Made by a program: the position numbers and the translations under genes | Source of the DNA: Microbulbifer variabilis | Lineage (GTDB): Bacteria; Pseudomonadota; Gammaproteobacteria; Pseudomonadales; Cellvibrionaceae | Reading direction: 5' to 3' | NCBI RefSeq assembly: GCF_020524905.1 | Contig: NZ_JAIVKI010000003.1 | Span: 62,001-126,000 of the forward strand | Length of the DNA stretch: 64,000 nt | In this document: positions 1-8,070 of the stretch, in pieces | Position numbering within the stretch: the first letter of the stretch is position 1 | How the letters are laid out: each line of letters starts with the position of its first letter | Notes under the pieces: model-generated | What the model was told of the DNA's origin: nothing | The model's input: only the letters and a program-made list of their open reading frames with translations | The model's database searches: none

Positions 1-422
1 ACATTATTGCCGAGTTTCTTATTCTCTTCTTCCAGGTCTTTTTTTGCCTGTTCCAGTTTTTTGAGTTTGTCCTGTAATCTTTTTATATCTTCCTTTTCAT
101 CGATACTATCTACTTCGGCAATATTGCCTTTTACCTCTTCAATTTGATCGAGGATACGGCGTGCCAGTCCTTGGGCTTCTGCCAGTTCATCGCTGACGAT
201 ATCCAGGGTGTTGCGTGCCAATACAAGGTGCTCTTCGCCGAGAACGACCTCTTCCTGTAGCAGGTTTACTTCGGCACTCAGATCCTCGGTTTCCACCTCG
301 ATTTCATGATCGGAACCATGCTTGATGATGAGAAAAATCAGAGCAACTGCACCGAATCCACATGACATGATGTCCAGAAAAGATAGGCTGAAAGTGGAAA
401 AGCGGCGCTGCTTACGTCTCAT
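1..422 (-). CDS. ExbD/MotB-like membrane coiled-coil protein, 3' part outside window
   Basis: Partial gene: 140 N-terminal codons are visible and the reading frame stays open to the window edge. A short basic N-terminus (MRRKQRRF) is followed by one membrane segment (about residues 13-34) containing a conspicuous Asp17 in the string SFLDIMSCGFGA, then a long heptad-rich, Glu/Lys-rich coiled coil. In ExbD, TolR and MotB a single N-terminal transmembrane helix carries the proton-accepting Asp and pairs with an ExbB/TolQ/MotA channel; such a subunit (1764-2558) lies two genes upstream in the same operon. The ATG at 422 overlaps the end of the preceding gene by 11 bases, which indicates translational coupling. 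Role as stator/energy-transducing partner is inference. The C-terminal part, which would show an OmpA-like, ExbD-like or other periplasmic domain, is not visible. Confidence 0.75.
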   Translation of the reverse strand, partial: MRRKQRRFSTFSLSFLDIMSCGFGAVALIFLIIKHGSDHEIEVETEDLSAEVNLLQEEVVLGEEHLVLARNTLDIVSDELAEAQGLARRILDQIEEVKGNIAEVDSIDEKEDIKRLQDKLKKLEQAKKDLEEENKKLGNN

Positions 423-1716
423 AACGTTCTACGCTGATTGCTGTTATAACGTCGTGCCGGTCTGCAATTCCGATTATATCGCCGGCGTTGAGATTAACCG
501 GCGCGGCAATTTCCTCTCCATTGAGCATAAGGCGAATTCCCGCATCCACTCTTAATGCCAGGCGTCCCGCATGATTGGTAACGGTTGCCGCTGGATGTTC
601 TGGTGGAGTGGGTGTTACCTGGAACTTATCCTCATGCCAAAAAACAAATAGAGGTTGCTGTGCCGCAAGAGCACGATGACCATATAGCAGGTGCGTCGCC
701 GCAGCTTCCGAGGGCGCTTCCAGATGCAAACTGATTTCACTTTCTGGAGCCGCGCTGACACTGTTTACCAGTCGCAATGCGGAATCTTGGCTTCGAATCT
801 CTTTCCAGCGATTTTTAATGGATTGAGCTGTACTGTCTCTAGCGAGAAGATGCATACGTTGGGCTAATTGCGTACCACCGGGGATTTCTGCCCAGCGGTG
901 GGATATAAAGCTCACACTACTGCTATCGGCAAGGTTTTCAATCATTGCCCGCACACGGGAAAGTATGGGGGCCGTGGCGTCTTGAAGTTGGCGTAAAGAG
1001 ATTTTTGCCGTTCGATCATCCAATTCAGCGAGAACCTCTCCCTGGCTCATAGCACGGCCGACCCATTGGGGCATCAAGTCGTATAGCTGTTGTTCGGATT
1101 CAGCGGAATGCAGCGGGTCAAAACGACACTGCATGATAAAGGCATCGGTAAATACTCTTGCCCAGGCTTCATGAAAATGGCAAAGGCCGGCATCGGCAAC
1201 ACTCTCCGCCGATTTTATGGTGGCGAGCTGATCTACCCATATGCGGGAGACCAGGGTTTGGTGTAGTTGTAATTCCACATGTATATGCAGTCCGGCTGGG
1301 GCCAAGTCGCCAACAGCTGCGCTTGCTGAATCAACTAGCCCGACCACATTCATATTACTTTCTTTGATAATTCCGAGCAGCAGTGCCAATTGCTCACGGG
1401 TAAAGTTTCCGGGTACGGCCAGTACCAACTCATCGGGAAGGTCGCAATGTTCAGAGATCTCCTGTAAGTGGCAGTAGGCCAGGTCGGCGTGGTGGCGACA
1501 GCGCTGGTTGGCCGATTTTAGTGATTCCAAGCTGAGTCTTCGCCAAAACTGGTTATTAACCTGAGTGGGGTGACTGCGTGCACGCATTTGCGCAGCGGTG
1601 CCTATATGGATACGTCCCGGTTCAATTACCGCGATCCCGGGGCTTTCCAGAACTTCTGTAGTGCCGATAAAAACTCTTAAACCACAGTCATTGATTTCAA
1701 GGACACCTTGTCCCAT
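412..1716 (-). CDS. Degenerate Hsp70/actin-fold protein with FHA-like C-terminus
   Basis: 434 residues, no signal peptide, so cytoplasmic. The N-terminal part resembles the Hsp70/FtsA/MreB ATPase fold: an initial strand-turn with EINDCGLRVFIG at residues 7-18, and a segment around residues 98-135 (LAVPGNFTREQ ... VGLVDSASAAVG) that matches the Hsp70 pattern of a VPA/VPG strand followed by an E/DxAxAA helix. The canonical second phosphate loop (DLGGGTxD) is not present at the expected place, so nucleotide hydrolysis is doubtful. The last 60 residues are beta-rich with LNGEEIAAPVNLNAGDIIGI, similar to FHA-type or related binding folds. A Shine-Dalgarno GAGGAA precedes the ATG at 1716. It sits between the ExbB-like and ExbD-like genes, suggesting a cytoplasmic adaptor for that motor. 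Assignment to a named family is uncertain. Confidence 0.65.
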   Translation of the reverse strand: MGQGVLEINDCGLRVFIGTTEVLESPGIAVIEPGRIHIGTAAQMRARSHPTQVNNQFWRRLSLESLKSANQRCRHHADLAYCHLQEISEHCDLPDELVLAVPGNFTREQLALLLGIIKESNMNVVGLVDSASAAVGDLAPAGLHIHVELQLHQTLVSRIWVDQLATIKSAESVADAGLCHFHEAWARVFTDAFIMQCRFDPLHSAESEQQLYDLMPQWVGRAMSQGEVLAELDDRTAKISLRQLQDATAPILSRVRAMIENLADSSSVSFISHRWAEIPGGTQLAQRMHLLARDSTAQSIKNRWKEIRSQDSALRLVNSVSAAPESEISLHLEAPSEAAATHLLYGHRALAAQQPLFVFWHEDKFQVTPTPPEHPAATVTNHAGRLALRVDAGIRLMLNGEEIAAPVNLNAGDIIGIADRHDVITAISVERYET

Positions 1717-1763
1717 GGAGAATTCCTCGTGGCCAATATCCGAGATGATGATTTTGATGCTAT

Positions 1764-2558
1764 TTAGCTGATTTTTAGAAACCTCAGCAGGCGGTTATCG
1801 CAATAATTCTGTGTGTCCAGTACCAGCCTTTCTTGCATAAGCTGTAACTGGTGGGTGAAAAACATAATGACGATACTGATCACGAGGGCGATAAAAGTGG
1901 AGTTAAAGGCGACACCAAGGCTTACGGTAACGCCGGCAATATCGCCTTCCACAGCCTTGTGGGCTTGAGATAGCGCCTCGCCAATACCGCGTACGGTTCC
2001 GATAAAACCAATAGAGGGTATTGCCCAGGTGATATAGCGAACCATCGCCAGTTCTGAGTCGAGCCGATCCCCCTCTGTTTCGCACACTTCTTTAACTGAG
2101 CTGGAAACTGCAGCCACATTTCTGGTCGATCCGAATCTTTGCAGGGCGGTGAGCAGTGCTCTGGGCACGAGGTAACCGCGCTCTTCTTCGGGTAAGGCCT
2201 GTATGGGGCGAGATAAGTCTCTTGTATCTTCCGGTAATATAGGGGTGCCTTCACTGATATTGAGCAGGGCTTTGTCGAGTAATTTACGTTCTCGCATGCT
2301 ACGGCGTGCTTTTAGGCCCATGATTGCCATGGCCCAAAGCATCAGCACAAAACAGGCTTCCTGTTCGTAATCTCTCATTACAATGTACATTGAGCGTTGC
2401 TGAATATAGGTTTCCCCGGCCGCCTCTCGAGCGAGTTGCTCTTCTATCAGGGCGTCTGCATTGGGGCGGATGATGGCAACATAAATTGCATGAACCAGGA
2501 TAATGGATCCTAGCAGCGCGAATATCTGGAAAATAAAATCTGAGGATTTAAATTTCAT
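1764..2558 (-). CDS. MotA/TolQ/ExbB proton channel family protein
   Basis: 264 residues from the ATG at 2558, chosen because AAGGG lies just upstream; an upstream extension in the same frame is basic, unrelated to the family and overlaps the preceding gene. Four hydrophobic segments are visible at about residues 8-28, 66-84, 168-190 and 210-236. The last two carry the family signature: IPSIGFIGTVRGIGEAL followed by LGVAFNSTFIALVISI. In ExbB/TolQ/MotA these helices form the proton path together with the Asp of the ExbD/TolR/MotB partner, here most likely the product of 1-422. Unlike classical ExbB it has a long soluble stretch between helices 2 and 3, as expected for the cytoplasmic domain of this superfamily. 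It lies inside the nine-gene unidentified envelope cluster. Confidence 0.85.
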   Translation of the reverse strand: MKFKSSDFIFQIFALLGSIILVHAIYVAIIRPNADALIEEQLAREAAGETYIQQRSMYIVMRDYEQEACFVLMLWAMAIMGLKARRSMRERKLLDKALLNISEGTPILPEDTRDLSRPIQALPEEERGYLVPRALLTALQRFGSTRNVAAVSSSVKEVCETEGDRLDSELAMVRYITWAIPSIGFIGTVRGIGEALSQAHKAVEGDIAGVTVSLGVAFNSTFIALVISIVIMFFTHQLQLMQERLVLDTQNYCDNRLLRFLKIS

Positions 2559-2583
2559 GGTGGTGCCCTTGGCGGCTTCTCTT

Positions 2584-2796
2584 CTAAATATCCACAGGAT
2601 AGGAAACGGATAAATCTTCAGAGATTTCCTCTGAGGATTTGTAGTCGTCAGAACGGTTACTCTTACGTTTCTCTTTATTTTTCTCTGGTTTTTCCTTGTT
2701 CGCTTGAGCAACGGTTATCTCATCGGTGTCTTCTTTCTCTTGGGCAATAAGATAAGAGGGTAATAGAATGATGAGTACTAAGATGATCCTAAACAT
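2584..2796 (-). CDS. Small secreted charged protein, function unknown
   Basis: 70 residues from the ATG at 2796. The start is fixed by a strong Shine-Dalgarno (AAGGAGAG) six bases upstream and by the signal-peptide-like N-terminus MFRIILVLIILLPSYLIAQ, with likely cleavage after Ala17-Gln. The mature part is short and very hydrophilic, with alternating Lys/Glu stretches (EKPEKNKEKRKSNR) and then an acidic tail; no domain is recognised. It lies 13 bases after the PEGA/SUMF1 gene and 25 bases before the ExbB-like gene, so it is almost certainly co-transcribed and translated. It may be a periplasmic linker or chaperone for the complex, but nothing in the sequence shows this. Confidence 0.6.
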   Translation of the reverse strand: MFRIILVLIILLPSYLIAQEKEDTDEITVAQANKEKPEKNKEKRKSNRSDDYKSSEEISEDLSVSYPVDI

Positions 2797-2809
2797 CTTC
2801 TCTCCTTCC

Positions 2810-4900
2810 TTAATTAATCCAGCGAGCCACTCTGAATCCAATATCGTTGCGGGGGGCTTCACCATAATCGCGGTAAGATAAGCGCAGCTCGGTTAAACCC
2901 GAGTGACGCCAGCTGGAGCCCCGAATTACATGGTAGTCACCATCTTGTGGCCCAATGGGGTTTTCTTCCACGCGCGATGAGAGTCCGGTACCAATGGTAT
3001 ATAGATCGTGAATCCACTCGGAAACATTGCCACCCAGGTCATAGATACCGAGGGGATTTGGGCTGTAACTGGCGACAGGTGCCGTCGCCGCATAGCGATC
3101 GCTATAAGTACGCAAAACAGCCGGCACAAGTTTTTCGGCGTGAGTGTCGGCGTAGTTTCCGGAGTTGTCGCCGATGGGAAGTTCATCGCCCCATGGAAAT
3201 TTACGCATAGTGCCCTTGTCATAACGGGCCAACCAGGCCCACTCGGCTTCTGTAAGTAGGCGGTAGCCGTCTGCAGCTGAGTCAAATCCAACAATTTTTC
3301 CTTGCTCGGTCAGGTAGACGGGATTTAGGCCGTCGCGCTCACTGAGCCAATTGCAGAACAAGGCAGCATCGGCCCAGCTGACATTGACGACGGGAAGATT
3401 GTCATTATCCAGGCTAACTCCATTGACATGCCTTGAGGTGTGCATGTGTTTAAAACGCCGGAATTCGCCATTGGTTACTTCGGTGGTGCCAACGTAAAAA
3501 GGGCGGTTGAGAGAAACTTGGCGCATCACCTCGTTGGCACGGCGACCCTGTTCTCGGCGTGAGGAACCCATGGTGAATACGGCATTGGGACGCATTAATT
3601 TCATGGTTCCACCCGCAGCGTGACGGTAAGATGATGGAACCTGCTGCCAGCGAGCCTGCTCTTTGGTCAGCAATACAGCGCGTACTGTCTGCTCCAATTT
3701 ATCGCTGGGGATTACGCTGGTGTCGAATGGCTGGTAACCATTTTTTCTGACTTCAATACTGTGACTTTTGGTGGGGAGATTGAATGTCTGGCCGCTTTTT
3801 CCCGCGTATTGCCCGTCAATATAAACTTCTGCCTCAGAGGGAACACTTGTTACAAATACTCTTCCATATACGGCATTTAAATTAACACTGAGGTCTCGTT
3901 CCTTACCGGCGGAGAGGTCGATGGTGTGCTCGACAGAAGCATAACCATCTTTAAAAAATCGTAGTCTGTGAATTTGTCCTGATGTCAGCTCAAGCTCCAG
4001 AGGCGAGTGACCGCGGAATTCGCCATCCACCGTAACGCTGGCGCCCTCTGGATTTGTGACCACTCGCAGCAGGCCATCGGCTGGGCCGAGATTTACTATG
4101 GGTAGTGTTTGATCCACACCGGCAGTGACCGCTATAGGGACATCGACAGTTTTATATTCCGGTAGGGAAATCGAGACCACTCTATCGCCCTGTACCAATT
4201 CTGTATTGAGTGGTGTAGTACCGAGAATTTTTCCCTCGGCTGTGACAGTGGCACCAGGGGGATTACTACTGATACGTATATTGGCCCAGGCAGGGCGCAG
4301 TTTGGCCTCCAGCCTGTGAGTATTATCTAGCCCTTCAATTTTAATTTCCCGAGTAAAAGGCAGGTAGCGATCGGAGAGAACGGTCACTCGCAGTGAACCT
4401 GGGCGGATATTCTCAACCAACCCATTTTTATTGGGGACTTCACTGTCATTGATCAACACTTTGACCGGAACTGGCGGGTCTGTTTCAACTTGCAAGTGAC
4501 CGGGAAGTTTGTCCAGTGTCACCAAGTGACGGCTGTGTCCATCACTACCGACTTCCACTTCACCAGTCTTGGGTAAATACCCTTCTGCGCTGATGGTGTA
4601 ATTGTAACTGCCAGGAAGCACTAGGTGCCCTTCTCCCAATGGCAAAGCGAAGCCTTCAATACTGACATTCGCGTTTTGAGGCACGGTTTCAAATATCAGG
4701 GATCGGGCGGCAACTAAATATACCAACGCCAAAAGGCTCAACAGCAAACAGGCCACCACAATCAGCGCGCGTTTGGAGAAAAACAGGCGAACTCGGGTAG
4801 AGCTGATCTGAACAGGTGTAAACCCTATGGGTTCGATGAGAGGGGATTCATCGACTGTAGGTTTCTCATCGCGGACAGGGATTGCTTCTTTCACTGCCAT
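2810..4900 (-). CDS. Membrane protein with PEGA repeats and SUMF1-like domain
   Basis: 696 residues. A cytoplasmic N-terminus of about 44 residues precedes one membrane helix (45-66); the rest should be periplasmic. Residues about 67-415 hold roughly five PEGA-type beta repeats, recognised by recurring patterns such as NPPGATVTAEGKILGTTPL, NPEGASVTVDGEFRGHSPL and VPSEAEVYIDGQYAGKSG. Residues about 425-696 are a formylglycine-generating-enzyme (SUMF1/EgtB/PvdO) fold: FTMGSSRREQ, FYVGTTEVTNGEF, LLTEAEWAWLARY, LGGNVSEWIHDLY, VIRGSSWRHS and a terminal GFRVARW. The cysteines used for catalysis and copper binding in true formylglycine-generating enzymes are absent from the VIRGSSWRHS region, so a binding or structural role is more likely than catalysis. 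It is in the unidentified cluster, followed after 13 bases by the small secreted gene. Confidence 0.85.
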   Translation of the reverse strand: MAVKEAIPVRDEKPTVDESPLIEPIGFTPVQISSTRVRLFFSKRALIVVACLLLSLLALVYLVAARSLIFETVPQNANVSIEGFALPLGEGHLVLPGSYNYTISAEGYLPKTGEVEVGSDGHSRHLVTLDKLPGHLQVETDPPVPVKVLINDSEVPNKNGLVENIRPGSLRVTVLSDRYLPFTREIKIEGLDNTHRLEAKLRPAWANIRISSNPPGATVTAEGKILGTTPLNTELVQGDRVVSISLPEYKTVDVPIAVTAGVDQTLPIVNLGPADGLLRVVTNPEGASVTVDGEFRGHSPLELELTSGQIHRLRFFKDGYASVEHTIDLSAGKERDLSVNLNAVYGRVFVTSVPSEAEVYIDGQYAGKSGQTFNLPTKSHSIEVRKNGYQPFDTSVIPSDKLEQTVRAVLLTKEQARWQQVPSSYRHAAGGTMKLMRPNAVFTMGSSRREQGRRANEVMRQVSLNRPFYVGTTEVTNGEFRRFKHMHTSRHVNGVSLDNDNLPVVNVSWADAALFCNWLSERDGLNPVYLTEQGKIVGFDSAADGYRLLTEAEWAWLARYDKGTMRKFPWGDELPIGDNSGNYADTHAEKLVPAVLRTYSDRYAATAPVASYSPNPLGIYDLGGNVSEWIHDLYTIGTGLSSRVEENPIGPQDGDYHVIRGSSWRHSGLTELRLSYRDYGEAPRNDIGFRVARWIN

Positions 4901-5024
4901 TTATGCTTCCCTATTGCTGTGTCGTTATGGATTTATCGCAATAACCTGGCACCGATGAAATAGATACCAACATGCAGCGGCCACCTAGGCTGGGGTGAAT
5001 GTTTTTTGTGTGAAACAAAGCTTA

Positions 5025-5059
5025 GCTCGCTGCTACCAAAGGGATGGAAGTCAGCGAGC
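5025..5059 (-). other. Inverted repeat between two operon genes
   Basis: Perfect 8-bp arms GCTCGCTG (5025-5032) and CAGCGAGC (5052-5059) with a 19-base loop, in the 278-base gap between the TPR/PEGA gene (stop 5179) and the PEGA/SUMF1 gene (start 4900). On the minus strand the downstream arm is not followed directly by a T-run, so a full Rho-independent terminator is not supported. It may act as an mRNA processing or attenuation element, or be chance. Confidence 0.3.
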
Positions 5060-5178
5060 CGTTTGTCACGGAACACCTCTTGTCCTGAGAATCAATCTAG
5101 TGATCCATTCCAGGTAGGTATCGCCCCTTGCGAATATCCGATTTATTAGATTTTCTTAAAACTCAAGGGTTCTTGTAC

Positions 5179-6732
5179 TCAGCTATTATTAGCGCCATTT
5201 ACTTTCTCGGCGCACTGAATGACTACTTCGGTAACAGGCTTTCCGGGCTTAACGATAAACTCACGCCTGACGTCCCGATACCCATCGCGGGTACCGACTG
5301 CGGTATAGCGACCGGGCTTTAAAGCGATTTCACGTTGATCGAAATTACCGAGACGTCCTACATGGTAAATTGTGACACTGGTACTACGGTCTGATTTGAA
5401 GCGAACGGGCAGAGGGATTAATGCCTGGGTGAGTGCATTTTCCAGGTCGTCTATTTGTTGGACGAGACGGGGTGTCTGTGCATTTACTTTGCGGGCATCA
5501 GCGAGTACTTTGCGGGCAAAGTGGTTGCGTTTGCCCTCGCTGAGAGTGAGTGGATCTTTGAGCAGTTCTTGTAATTGATCATCTAATTTCGCCCTGGCTG
5601 AAGATCGCGCCTTACCTGTAACCGCAGCGACCAGGCTGCTGTCTTTTTTCAGTAAAGCGGTATAACTGCTTAGCGCTTCATGCCAAGATTCTTTTTGCTC
5701 CTGTGAGCGAGCTACGTTTAATAAATTATTAATTTTTTCCCGTTCCACGCCATTTTTAGCCTGTTTTAGACCAATGGCAGGCGCCTTGGCGCTGGGTTTT
5801 AACGCCTGGGCTTGATTGAAAAACTGTTTTGCTGATGAGTAATTCTTATCGGCGATGGCTGCATAACCTGCAGACATCGCTTTCTGATAATCCCTCTCGG
5901 TAATTTCTACCTCTACCTTCGCCAGCAATGCCTGGGCCTGAGGGGTTTCGGGGTCAATCGAGAGTGATTTTTTCAGAGATAACTTGGCTTGGTCCAGGTT
6001 GGAGGCTGAGTAGGCATCTTTCGCCTGAATATATCTCCACCAAGCAGAAGGTAATTTATCGGCGCGCTCTTTGCCCTTTAGACCTCTTGGGTGATCTTTG
6101 GAAATTGTGAGGACCAGATTAAACGCGGTCATTGCGGAATCCCTTTCGCCTGCGTCTAGTGCGCGCTTGCCTTCTGCAAGGTGTGCCTCAATTCGCTCTG
6201 GAATACTGTCACGCAATGTTTCCAATGCTTGCAGAGACTCCTGGTACTTTTCCAAAGCCTGCTTAAATTGCCTTTTCCGATAAATACTATCGGCCTTTAA
6301 AGACAAGTCTTCAGCAGCATAAAAATCTTCGAATGCCCATAATTCTACCTGGCGCTCCTTCAATTCCTCTTTGACCGTAAGAATCTCTTGCAGGATCTTT
6401 TGTACATCCCTGCGTTGCTGCATGATTTCGGCATCGGAATAAGGCGATGCTTGAGCTGGGCTTTCATCAGGGGTGGTACTAGTCTTGGCAACTGTGGTTT
6501 TATCAGGCTGTAATTTCGGAGTATGCACAACTTGGGGAAGTCCCCAAAAAACACCTACCAGACCACTGAGCATGATGGCACCTAACACAAAGGGCCAGTA
6601 GGAATTTTCTTTGCCCAGTATATCCGCTTGATGGCTGGTATTTTTGGTTACTCGAGCTTCCTCGCCGCCAAAGCTGAACTCTGCGGGCTCGATTGGGGTT
6701 GAATCTTCCTTGGCGTTATTGCGGTGCTGCAT
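5179..6732 (-). CDS. Single-span membrane TPR protein with PEGA-like C-terminus
   Basis: 517 residues from the ATG at 6732, preceded by GGCGGA. The N-terminal 46 residues are hydrophilic, a membrane helix follows (about 47-65), then a Pro/Thr/Ser linker and a short coiled coil (residues about 103-135). Residues about 140-400 are helical repeats of TPR type, with typical fragments such as YRKRQFKQALEKYQESLQAL and AYSASNLDQAKLSLKKSL. The last 75 residues form a beta domain of PEGA type (ALKPGRYTAVGTRDGYRDVR). Topology is predicted cytoplasmic N-terminus with periplasmic repeats, the same plan as the neighbouring 696-residue protein, so the two may interact side by side. No enzyme motif is seen. 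Part of the unidentified envelope cluster. Confidence 0.8.
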   Translation of the reverse strand: MQHRNNAKEDSTPIEPAEFSFGGEEARVTKNTSHQADILGKENSYWPFVLGAIMLSGLVGVFWGLPQVVHTPKLQPDKTTVAKTSTTPDESPAQASPYSDAEIMQQRRDVQKILQEILTVKEELKERQVELWAFEDFYAAEDLSLKADSIYRKRQFKQALEKYQESLQALETLRDSIPERIEAHLAEGKRALDAGERDSAMTAFNLVLTISKDHPRGLKGKERADKLPSAWWRYIQAKDAYSASNLDQAKLSLKKSLSIDPETPQAQALLAKVEVEITERDYQKAMSAGYAAIADKNYSSAKQFFNQAQALKPSAKAPAIGLKQAKNGVEREKINNLLNVARSQEQKESWHEALSSYTALLKKDSSLVAAVTGKARSSARAKLDDQLQELLKDPLTLSEGKRNHFARKVLADARKVNAQTPRLVQQIDDLENALTQALIPLPVRFKSDRSTSVTIYHVGRLGNFDQREIALKPGRYTAVGTRDGYRDVRREFIVKPGKPVTEVVIQCAEKVNGANNS

Positions 6733-6829
6733 AATGGTTCCGCCGTTTTATTCAGTTACCCAGCGAAGATCTTGGGTGCTTGCTAAAGATTAAAAAATCT
6801 GACCGGTTTACCTCGGTAGCATTTCTATT

Positions 6830-8053
6830 TCATATGCTGGTTTCGGAAGAAGCGGTTTCGGCTTCATAAATTTCCTTTAAAATTTCTCGCCATTGCCGAT
6901 ATTGGTTTTCTACAGTGCCGCTCAGGGTCACAGTGCGGTCCTCCAGTTCGACAATTTGTGGTTCCACTTCAGCTTCCATAGAATCTCCCAACTCCTGTAA
7001 AGCCTCCAGATTCATCTTGGCATCAGCGCGACGATCAAATCCGCTCTTGATCAGGTAGCCGCCAGCACCAATGCCAACCTGACCCGCTGCCTGGGCGCTG
7101 CCACCGCCCGCACCGGCAGCAGCGATACCACCGATAATGGCTGCGGCTCCCATGATGGTGTGATTGCGGGCTTTGCGTTTGAGCTCGCGCATTTGTCGCA
7201 CCTCTTCATAGCTGCGTGCGCGCCACTCCTGATAGGGAACTTCCATTGTTTTGGCGAAGGTTCCGTAGTACTCCTGAAGTGTGTCCACAAACAGGTAATC
7301 GCGTTCGCGGATTTTTCGCACTCGCTGTAACATGGGATCATCTGCTGCAGGCAGGGCACTCAGGTAATAAATACCCTCTTGGCTTTGCTGCAGATACCGG
7401 GTAAAGGCCTCTGGGGAAAAGCTTCTGGCGAAGCGCATTTCAGAAATAGTGCGGATTTCGGCAATTTGCTGGTTGGATAAACCCTGCCGATAATTCAACA
7501 TGTCATTGGAAACCTGGTTGTAGATTCCCTGAAAGGCATCCCCTTCGGTTGGGTGCTTACGATCATAGGCGTAGTGGGATGCGTATTCGGAATATTCTTT
7601 GGTAAACCAACGCTGACCGCGTGAATCAGTAACCGTTACTTCCATGGTGAGAGTTTCACCATCGGATTGGATAATCCTTCCAGAAACGGTCACATCAATA
7701 TTGGTGCGGGCAGAGGGGATAACCCTTACTGCGCCCCACCCCAAACTGGATTGCAGTGAATTTGCTAGGGTAACCGCCATAAAACGGGATTCAGCCTGAC
7801 GCAACTCGGGAAAGACCAATGTGTCTTCGTCAACTTCAACCGTATCAATGCCTGGATCGAACTGGATAACGCCTACGTCCAAGAGGCGTTCTTCCGCAAT
7901 ATTTTTGTCCTCAATGGTGAGGGGAGTAAAAGCGGTGGTTCGCACTTCGGTTGTGGTACACCCACTAAGCACCGTGATTAGTAATCCGGTGGTTATGATC
8001 GCGAGCCGTGCAGCCTGCAAAAAGCGGTAGTTGTTTCGAGCTAAAAGTGCCAT
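6830..8053 (-). CDS. Lipoprotein with glycine-zipper segment, function unknown
   Basis: 407 residues. The N-terminus is a lipoprotein signal peptide ending in the lipobox LSGC (Cys about residue 32), followed by TTTEVRTT. Residues about 50-170 are a mixed alpha/beta region (LLDVGVIQFDPGID, then a domain with SGRIIQSDGETLTMEVTVTDSRG) that resembles periplasmic assembly lipoproteins building on a small beta domain, but no family can be named with confidence. Residues about 300-330 are a small-residue hydrophobic stretch (GAAAIIGGIAAAGAGGG) of glycine-zipper type that could insert in a membrane or oligomerise. The C-terminus has a YRQWREIL helix. The gene starts 17 bases after the serine-rich lipoprotein gene ends. 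An outer-membrane-anchored component of the cluster is the simplest reading. Confidence 0.7.
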   Translation of the reverse strand: MALLARNNYRFLQAARLAIITTGLLITVLSGCTTTEVRTTAFTPLTIEDKNIAEERLLDVGVIQFDPGIDTVEVDEDTLVFPELRQAESRFMAVTLANSLQSSLGWGAVRVIPSARTNIDVTVSGRIIQSDGETLTMEVTVTDSRGQRWFTKEYSEYASHYAYDRKHPTEGDAFQGIYNQVSNDMLNYRQGLSNQQIAEIRTISEMRFARSFSPEAFTRYLQQSQEGIYYLSALPAADDPMLQRVRKIRERDYLFVDTLQEYYGTFAKTMEVPYQEWRARSYEEVRQMRELKRKARNHTIMGAAAIIGGIAAAGAGGGSAQAAGQVGIGAGGYLIKSGFDRRADAKMNLEALQELGDSMEAEVEPQIVELEDRTVTLSGTVENQYRQWREILKEIYEAETASSETSI

Positions 8054-8070
8054 CTATGCGTCCTCTGTAA

